A DNA stretch of 18,751 nucleotides from JBCDBH01 sp039184055. Its GTDB lineage: Bacteria; Acidobacteriota; Thermoanaerobaculia; Multivoradales; J023. Positions 1 to 5,175 of this stretch are shown in pieces. Each line of letters starts with the position of its first letter. The stretch's first letter is position 1. Position numbers and translations under genes: made by a program. The notes under the pieces are model-generated. The model saw nothing but the letters and a program-made list of their open reading frames with translations. It was not told the DNA's origin and ran no database searches. The stretch is from the NCBI GenBank assembly GCA_039184055.1, contig JBCDBH010000078.1:1-18751 (forward strand), given 5' to 3'.

Positions 1-1427
1 CGAAAGTCGAGCGGCTGATAAAACTCGCTGAGCAGAAATCGCGTGCGCCCGAGCTGGAAATCCGTTCGCCACTCGGCGCCACGGGCGTTGAGGTGGGTCA
101 TGGTCAGGTTGGTCAGAATGCCGAGACTGAAGCCGTCGCCTTCGAAATCGGATTCGAGCTGAAGACCGGCCTGGAGATAGTTGGGCCCCCATTCTTTTTC
201 TTTGAGATCGATCACCAGGCTGTGCTCGATCTCGCCGTTCGGTCCCTCACCGCTCACCAACGAGGCGTCGACGGCGGAGAAGTCGCCGAGACCGAAGATC
301 CGTCCGATATCGGCGGCGACGGCGTCGAGGTCGAGGGGATCACCGGGACGCGATTTCATCTGCGCCAGGATGATGCGATCGTCGACCCGTTCGGCGCCAC
401 GAAATTGCACATAGTCGAGCGTTGCCGGCGGATCGGGCGGGATCGGTCGCGCCGCGAGATGCGCGCGGAAGCTGGCTTCGTCGACCGCATACGGTCGCAG
501 GGCATCGGCGTTGGCGCGGGTGACCGCCGCGCCGGCCTCGATGATCGCTTCGGTCTCTTCGAACGCCAGCAAACCAAAAGGCTCGACCGCCGGCTCGAGC
601 ACCAGGTCGGCATCGGGCAGACGCTGTCGGACATTGCTCCGCGTGATCATGCCGGTGGTCTGACCGAGAATCTGCACCATGCCGCTCGCCTTGACCGGTT
701 TGTCGGGTGAGAGGTCGACCGCGATGACGATATCGGCGCCCATGGCGCGCACGATGTCGATCGGCAGGTTGTTGACCACGCCGCCATCCACCAGCCGACG
801 ACCATCGAGATCGACCGACGAGAAAATACCGGGCAACGCCATGCTGGCGCGGAGCGCGCGTGCCAAATCACCTTTGTCGAGCACCACCATTTCGCCACTT
901 TCGATATCGGTGGCGACGGCACGAAAGGGCACGGGAAGCTCGTCGAAATCATCGATGCTCGACACGGGAAGAGTGAGCGACCGCAGGATGAAGAAGAGCT
1001 TCTGACCCGAAATCAAACCCGTGGGCCACAACACCTTGCCACGACGCAAACCGAGCTGGAAGTCGAAGAGATAGCGCGCGTCGTCTTCCTTACGCCGAAA
1101 CGAAAGGTCTTTGCGGTTCGGCTGGTCGTTGAAGGCATCGGTCCAGTCGACCGAGAGCAGCGCGTCTTTCATCTCGTCGACCGTCATGCCGCTGGCGTAG
1201 AGACCACCGACGATCGAACCCATACTGGTACCGGCCACATAGTCGATCGGGATGTTCATCTCTTCGAGCACCTCGATGACCCCGACATGCGCGCATCCTT
1301 TGGCGCCGCCGCCGGAAAGAGCGAGACCGATCTTGGGACGATCCTCAGGGGGCTCCGAAGCGGCTGCGAGACCGGGAGCGAGCACACACACCACGAGAAC
1401 GAGACGGCACAGCAAGGATCGGCTCAA
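1..1427 (-). CDS. Patatin-like phospholipase with POTRA/outer-membrane barrel (C-terminus cut by window edge)
   Basis: About 475 residues are visible; the frame is still open at base 1, so the C-terminus is missing. I start it at a TTG (1427) because GGAGG lies 6 bases upstream; an in-frame GTG at 1433 sits too close to that site. Residues 1-24 look like a signal peptide. The patatin domain (about 32-235) shows the oxyanion loop GGGAKG (39-44), the nucleophile elbow GTSMG (Ser68) and the DGG motif (Asp214), so the Ser-Asp dyad is intact. After it come a POTRA-like stretch (about 355-420) and the first strands of a BamA/Omp85-like surface-antigen barrel. This is the layout of PlpD-type (type Vd) secreted lipases and their relatives. 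Family knowledge predicts phospholipid or lysophospholipid hydrolysis at the outer membrane; whether the lipase is released or stays surface-bound is unknown. It starts 25 bases after the transporter gene stops and is probably cotranscribed with it. Confidence 0.9.
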   Translation of the reverse strand, partial: MSRSLLCRLVLVVCVLAPGLAAASEPPEDRPKIGLALSGGGAKGCAHVGVIEVLEEMNIPIDYVAGTSMGSIVGGLYASGMTVDEMKDALLSVDWTDAFNDQPNRKDLSFRRKEDDARYLFDFQLGLRRGKVLWPTGLISGQKLFFILRSLTLPVSSIDDFDELPVPFRAVATDIESGEMVVLDKGDLARALRASMALPGIFSSVDLDGRRLVDGGVVNNLPIDIVRAMGADIVIAVDLSPDKPVKASGMVQILGQTTGMITRSNVRQRLPDADLVLEPAVEPFGLLAFEETEAIIEAGAAVTRANADALRPYAVDEASFRAHLAARPIPPDPPATLDYVQFRGAERVDDRIILAQMKSRPGDPLDLDAVAADIGRIFGLGDFSAVDASLVSGEGPNGEIEHSLVIDLKEKEWGPNYLQAGLQLESDFEGDGFSLGILTNLTMTHLNARGAEWRTDFQLGRTRFLLSEFYQPLDF

Positions 1428-1452
1428 GATCACCCTCCGAAGCGCGAAAGAA

Positions 1453-2814
1453 TCAGGAAGCATCCGGCTCCGAGGTCGGCACATCGCCGAGCCAACGGTC
1501 CATCACCGTGCTGGCGGTGAGGTCACCGGTGACGTTGACCACCGTACGCGCCATGTCGAGAATACGGTCGACACCGAAGATCAACGCGATTCCACTTATT
1601 GGAACACCAAGGTCGACAAGGATTGTACTCAAAATGACGATACCCACGCCCGGGCTCGACGGTGAACCGATCGATGCCCCGACCGTGGTCATGGTGAGCA
1701 AGACGAGATTGGCGATCGTCAGCTCGATGCCATAGACCTGGGTGAGGAAGACAGCGGCGAGCACCTGGTAGAGCGCCGTACCGTCCATATTGATCGTCGC
1801 GCCCAGTGGCACGACGAATTGCGCGATCTCTTTTCTCACCCCGAGCTTGTCTTGCGCCGTGCGGATCGTAACCGGCATCACCGCCGCCGAGCTCGAGGTC
1901 GAGAAGGCGAGCAGTTGAGCCTCGCGGGCGGCGGTGAGAAAGGTCCACGGTGAGCGGCGCGCGAGGACGGCGACGATCACCAGATAAAAGCCGAGCAGAA
2001 TCACCAGCCCCAAGAGCACGCTGCCGACATAGGCACCCATACCGACAATCGCATCGAAACCGATCCTGATCGTGATCTGGGCCAGCAAACCGAAGACGGC
2101 ATACGGTGCGATCAGCATCGCCCAGCTGACGACCTGCATCGAGACCTCTTGTAGCGAGCCGGCGAGTCCGATCAGCGGTTCGGCGCGTTCGCGTGGAATC
2201 GACACCAGAGCGACGCCGATGAGCATGGCGAAGACGACGATCTGAAACATGCTCGAATGGAGCGCGGCGGCGAGCGGATTGGTCGGGATGATGTTGACGA
2301 TCCGGTCGGGAATCGAAATCTCGGTAGCGGGGCTCGGCGCCGCGACCGGCGTCACCGCGGGCTCCGTCTCGGCGGCCGCCGCGACCAGCTCGGCGGAAAT
2401 GTACTGTCCCGGTTCGATGCTCAGGGCGAGGATGATCCCGATGGTCACCGCGACGAGCGTCGTGGCAACGAAGTAGGGCAGGATCCGCACCCCGATGCGA
2501 CGCAGATACGTCGTCGAGCCACTCGACGTGACGCCGAGCAGGATCGATGACACGACGAGCGGGATGACCACCATCTGGATCAGCGCCAAGAAGAGATTGC
2601 CCGGCAGCGCGAGCCAGGCGCCCAGCGTCTCGGCGGTGTTGGCCGGTACGAGGGACGCGCCGGTGGGGGACAGCAGCAGGCCGACGGTGATACCGAGCGC
2701 CATACCGATGAGGATTTGCAGCCATAGGCGTTTGCGAACCAGCGCGTCCAGACGGTCGGCGAGGTCGACGAGTGGTTTGATGCTCCGCCGAATGGGTCGT
2801 GTGGCCTCGTACAT
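1453..2814 (-). CDS. Dicarboxylate/amino acid:cation symporter (DAACS, SLC1 family)
   Basis: An inner-membrane Na+ or H+ coupled importer of acidic amino acids or C4-dicarboxylates, 453 residues, the usual family length. I use the ATG at 2814 because the family's sequence begins there; an upstream extension in the same frame is Arg/Ser-rich and overlaps the regulator. Hallmarks are the serine-rich first hairpin SSSAAVMP (307-314), NMDGT (342-346), the second hairpin with SPSSPGVGI (about 384-392) and the last helix VDRILDMARTVVNVTGD. In that helix Asp416, Asp420, Arg423, Thr424, Asn427 and Asp431 have the same spacing as the cation and substrate ligands of GltPh. Keeping the arginine favours a substrate with a side-chain carboxylate over a neutral amino acid. 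A loop of about 25 residues rich in Ala/Glu/Pro (141-168) is an insertion. The gene follows the sigma54 activator after 9 bases and precedes the patatin gene by 25. GltP- and DctA-like transporters cannot be told apart here. Confidence 0.93.
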   Translation of the reverse strand: MYEATRPIRRSIKPLVDLADRLDALVRKRLWLQILIGMALGITVGLLLSPTGASLVPANTAETLGAWLALPGNLFLALIQMVVIPLVVSSILLGVTSSGSTTYLRRIGVRILPYFVATTLVAVTIGIILALSIEPGQYISAELVAAAAETEPAVTPVAAPSPATEISIPDRIVNIIPTNPLAAALHSSMFQIVVFAMLIGVALVSIPRERAEPLIGLAGSLQEVSMQVVSWAMLIAPYAVFGLLAQITIRIGFDAIVGMGAYVGSVLLGLVILLGFYLVIVAVLARRSPWTFLTAAREAQLLAFSTSSSAAVMPVTIRTAQDKLGVRKEIAQFVVPLGATINMDGTALYQVLAAVFLTQVYGIELTIANLVLLTMTTVGASIGSPSSPGVGIVILSTILVDLGVPISGIALIFGVDRILDMARTVVNVTGDLTASTVMDRWLGDVPTSEPDAS

Positions 2815-2824
2815 GTCTTCTCTT

Positions 2825-4357
2825 TCAGGTCCGTCGTTTGATGTCGAGCGATTTGAGTCGATGTCGTAGCGTGCTCGGATGCAGACCGAGTATGTCGGCG
2901 GCATGGCCTTTGCCGTTGATCTTCCAGCCGACCGCCTCGAGCACCCCGAGGACGTGCTCGCGTTCGACCTCGCGGAGCGGACATAGACGTGGCGATCGTG
3001 GTTCGGCAATCGGCTCTTCTGAGCTGGGTGGGCGAAACGAGCTCGGGTCGAGCTCGAGCGTGGCGCCGGACGAGAGGATCAGCGCGCGGTCGACGATGTT
3101 CTGCAGCTCGCGAACGTTGCCGGGCCAATCATGTCCGGTGAGCGCGTCCATCACGGGTTGCGGGATCTGGCTGACCTGGCGTCCGAGGCTTTTGTTGCCG
3201 CGTTCGACAAAGAGCGCAACCAGGAGCGGAATGTCCTCCGAGCGCTCACGTAAGGGCGGCAGCTCGATCGGAAAGACGCTCAAGCGATAGTAGAGGTCGG
3301 AGCGGAAACGACCTTCGGCCATCGAGGTCGCGAAGTCACGGTTGGTGGCGGCGACGATCCGTACGTCGACCTTTTTGGTTGCCGACGCCCCCACGGGTTC
3401 GAACTCGCCCTCCTGCAAGACCCGCAGCAGCTTGGCCTGGAGATCGAGATCCATCTCGCCGATTTCGTCGAGAAAGAGCGTGCCGCCGTCGGCGAGCTCG
3501 AAGCGTCCGGCTTTGTTCTGCGTGGCGCCGGTAAAAGCGCCCTTGACGTGACCGAAGAGCTCACTCTCGATCAGCGTGGCCGGCAGCGCGGCGCAATTGA
3601 CCTTGACCAGGGAGCGTTCGCGTCGCGGGCTCTGGTCGTGCACGGCGCGCGCGAAGAGCTCCTTGCCGGTTCCCGTTTCACCCAGGATGAGCACCGGCGC
3701 GGCGGTCGGCGCGACCTGCTCGACTTTGTAGAGCGCCGCCTGGAGCGCTGGCGCCCGGCCGATGATCTCGTGGTGACTCGTGGCGATTTCCTGACGGAGA
3801 TAGACGTTTTCGGCTTCGAGACGCGCCTGGAGACGACGGATCTCGGCGTCGTGTTGTCGGCGTACCAAGACACTGGCGAAGAGCTCGGCGATCAGCCGCA
3901 GTTTCCCGACCAGCTCGTCACGCCACGCACGCGGCGCGCGGAACGAGCCAAAGGCGAGCGCCGCGACGATCTCGCCACCGACGCGCAGGGGCAGGGTGAG
4001 ATTGGCCTGGAGCCCGGTGGCCTCGACGATCGATCGCGCGGTGGCAGGGAGCTCGTCGACCGCGCCAAAACCCACGACTTCGCCTCGACGCAGACGGGAG
4101 CCGAGCATGGGGTGCATGCGATCGAGGCTTTGGGTCGGCACCGGCTCGATCCCGGACCGGGCCCAGGAATGGGTGATCCACAGCTCGTCCGGCGGGTGCA
4201 GCTGCGCCAGGGTGGAGCGGTCGAAGTCGAAGTGCTCGACTACCGAGCGCAGGCTGTCTTCGAGCAGGCCGTCGACCGCGTCGGCTCGACATTCGACGAA
4301 ACGCGTCGACAGTGAGCCCAGCAGATCGTCAAAGGTGCGAGGTCGCGTGGTCTCCAT
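2825..4357 (-). CDS. Sigma54-dependent enhancer-binding activator (GAF - AAA+ - Fis-type HTH)
   Basis: A cytoplasmic transcription activator of 510 residues in the NorR/FhlA general class. Residues about 15-165 look like a GAF sensor domain, then a coiled-coil linker (168-192). The AAA+ domain carries Walker A GETGTGKE (226-233), the sigma54 contact loop GAFTGA (273-278), Walker B with DE at 297-298 and sensor I ATNRD (337-341). The C-terminus is a Fis-type helix-turn-helix (about 463-507). The complete GAFTGA motif means it should remodel sigma54 polymerase. The ligand sensed by the GAF domain cannot be read from sequence. The start is uncertain: ATGs at 4357, 4375 and 4420 and a TTG at 4429 are all in frame and none has a good ribosome binding site. 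I chose 4357 because conserved-looking sequence begins there and the longer forms would run through the operator repeats. Those repeats next to its start suggest autoregulation as well as control of the divergent gene at 4527. Confidence 0.9.
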   Translation of the reverse strand: METTRPRTFDDLLGSLSTRFVECRADAVDGLLEDSLRSVVEHFDFDRSTLAQLHPPDELWITHSWARSGIEPVPTQSLDRMHPMLGSRLRRGEVVGFGAVDELPATARSIVEATGLQANLTLPLRVGGEIVAALAFGSFRAPRAWRDELVGKLRLIAELFASVLVRRQHDAEIRRLQARLEAENVYLRQEIATSHHEIIGRAPALQAALYKVEQVAPTAAPVLILGETGTGKELFARAVHDQSPRRERSLVKVNCAALPATLIESELFGHVKGAFTGATQNKAGRFELADGGTLFLDEIGEMDLDLQAKLLRVLQEGEFEPVGASATKKVDVRIVAATNRDFATSMAEGRFRSDLYYRLSVFPIELPPLRERSEDIPLLVALFVERGNKSLGRQVSQIPQPVMDALTGHDWPGNVRELQNIVDRALILSSGATLELDPSSFRPPSSEEPIAEPRSPRLCPLREVEREHVLGVLEAVGWKINGKGHAADILGLHPSTLRHRLKSLDIKRRT

Positions 4358-4408
4358 ATATGACGAGGTTGTCATATGTGGAGACCTGAAGTCTCCACAT
4401 ATGGAGAC
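4350..4408. promoter_or_regulatory. Three GTCTCCA-ATATG operator copies, probable enhancer (UAS) sites of the sigma54 activator
   Basis: Three related 15-18 base elements lie between the activator and the divergent gene. Copy A is GTCTCCATATATGAC at 4350-4364. Copy B is GTCTCCACATATGAC, read on the minus strand at 4371-4385. Copy C is GTCTCCACATATGGAGAC at 4391-4408, itself a near-palindrome with perfect 6-base ends. Copies B and C form a perfect 13-base inverted repeat (4373-4385 and 4391-4403) around a 5-base spacer. They sit about 65-125 bases upstream of the start point predicted from the sigma54 promoter at 4447, the normal distance for enhancer sites. Binding by the adjacent activator is inferred from position only. 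Confidence 0.75.
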
Positions 4409-4446
4409 TTGGCTGGACATTGGACCCAAAACCGGCGATTTCGAGC

Positions 4447-4462
4447 TGGCACGGGGGTTGCT
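4447..4462 (+). promoter_or_regulatory. Sigma54 (-24/-12) promoter
   Basis: TGGCACGGGGGTTGCT matches the sigma54 consensus TGGCACG-N4-TTGC(A/T) at every defined position, with GG at 4448-4449 and GC at 4460-4461 in the required spacing. The predicted transcript starts near 4473 and leads straight to the secreted-repeat gene at 4527. A search by eye for TGGCAC in the window found no other plus-strand site with the -12 half in place. Confidence 0.88.
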
Positions 4463-4526
4463 CTATACGGGTGGCATGACAACAACCGAGCTCGAACGGG
4501 CTCGATTCGATACAAGGGAGACAACG

Positions 4527-5048
4527 ATGACTCAGACACGCACAGCTCGGAAACGCACCGCCGTCCGGACCGTCTCGATTGCCCTGATCTCACTGCTCGC
4601 CTTGCAAACCTCGGCGGCCTTCGCCCGACCCGGCGCCGGCAAGAAACGGGTCGAACGTCGCGTCGAAGTCCGTCAGACGCAAGAGCGCCGGGATCTTCGT
4701 GACGACCGCCGCGACGAACGCCGTGAAGATCGCCAGGACCACCGGGACGACCGGCGCGACGACCGTCAAGACGTCCGCGAGGAACGACGCGAGGATCGTC
4801 AGGACTTCCGCGAGGATCGTCGTGAAGATTGGTGGCGGTACGAGCGCTGGGAGCGGTGGGAAGACTGGGTGGACTTCCGCCGCACCGTGAGGACGGCCCG
4901 CCTGGTCGCCGGGATGATCTTCGCCGCGCTACCTCCGACCTACACGGTCGTGGTGATCGACGGAGAGGTCTACTACGTGCACGAAGATGTCCACTTCATC
5001 GAGGTCGTGCGTGACGGGGTCGTCTGCTACGAGGTGGTCGAGCTCTAA
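4527..5048 (+). CDS. Small secreted protein with charged 11-residue repeats (DUF6515-like C-terminus)
   Basis: 173 residues, starting at ATG 4527 with AAGGGAG 6 bases upstream. Residues 1-33 are a typical signal peptide with cleavage likely after AAFA, so the protein is periplasmic or exported. Residues about 41-101 are almost purely Arg/Asp/Glu/Gln and hold three exact-length copies of RxDRQDxRxxR (66-98) after a degenerate one. Such a segment should form a long charged helix. An aromatic patch rich in Trp follows (102-114), then a hydrophobic stretch (about 123-134). The C-terminus has the pattern LPPTYTVVVIDGEVYYV, which resembles the PPxYxxVxVxGxxYY core of DUF6515-type proteins. That assignment is from memory of the pattern and is tentative. 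The gene stands alone between a sigma54 promoter and a terminator, so it should be expressed only when the divergent activator is active. Its molecular function is unknown. Confidence 0.85.
   Translation: MTQTRTARKRTAVRTVSIALISLLALQTSAAFARPGAGKKRVERRVEVRQTQERRDLRDDRRDERREDRQDHRDDRRDDRQDVREERREDRQDFREDRREDWWRYERWERWEDWVDFRRTVRTARLVAGMIFAALPPTYTVVVIDGEVYYVHEDVHFIEVVRDGVVCYEVVEL
4722..4820 (+). repeat. In-gene 33-bp tandem repeat coding for an 11-residue unit, 3 copies
   Basis: Three consecutive 33-base units encode the protein pattern R-[ED]-D-R-Q-D-x-R-[DE]-[DE]-R without gaps, where x is His, Val or Phe. A fourth copy begins (REDW) and breaks into the Trp-rich patch. The DNA copies differ mainly at third codon positions, so the protein pattern is under selection or the duplication is old. 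Confidence 0.85.
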
Positions 5049-5073
5049 ACCTAGATCATGCGTACGCTACGGG

Positions 5074-5110
5074 ACCCGGGCTGTCGATCGACAGTCCGGG
5101 TTCTTCTTTT
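5074..5110 (+). terminator. Rho-independent terminator after the secreted-repeat gene
   Basis: A 13-base inverted repeat (5074-5086 with 5089-5101), with a single G-U pair and centred on the palindrome TCGATCGA, is followed by TCTTCTTTT. It lies 25 bases after the stop at 5048 and separates this single-gene unit from the efflux operon. Confidence 0.88.
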
Positions 5111-5128
5111 GATACCCTCGACACATCC

Positions 5129-5166
5129 GACAGGCATGACTATTCTGACAGCCATGACTATATAGT
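5129..5166 (+). promoter_or_regulatory. Direct repeat plus palindrome just upstream of the efflux operon (candidate operator)
   Basis: GACAGGCATGACTAT (5129-5143) recurs as GACAGCCATGACTAT (5147-5161), 14 of 15 bases identical, 18 bases apart. The second copy runs into a perfect 10-base palindrome ACTATATAGT (5157-5166; 12 of 14 if extended). The block ends 9 bases before the start codon at 5176, where a bound repressor would block transcription or translation. RND operons are often controlled by local regulators, but no TetR- or MarR-type gene is in the window, so the binder is unknown. Confidence 0.5.
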
Positions 5167-5175
5167 TACCGAGAT

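Noticed and set aside
93..710. Plus-strand open frame of about 205 codons
   Set aside because: It is antisense to the patatin domain, which has recognisable catalytic motifs, and its own translation shows no family features.
2815..3009. 65-codon N-terminal extension of the symporter
   Set aside because: It lies inside the activator's C-terminal coding region in another frame, is Arg/Ser-rich, and the family's sequence begins at the Met at 2814.
3548..4315. Plus-strand open frame of about 255 codons
   Set aside because: Antisense shadow of the sigma54 activator; Arg/Glu/Gly-rich with no motif and no ribosome binding site.
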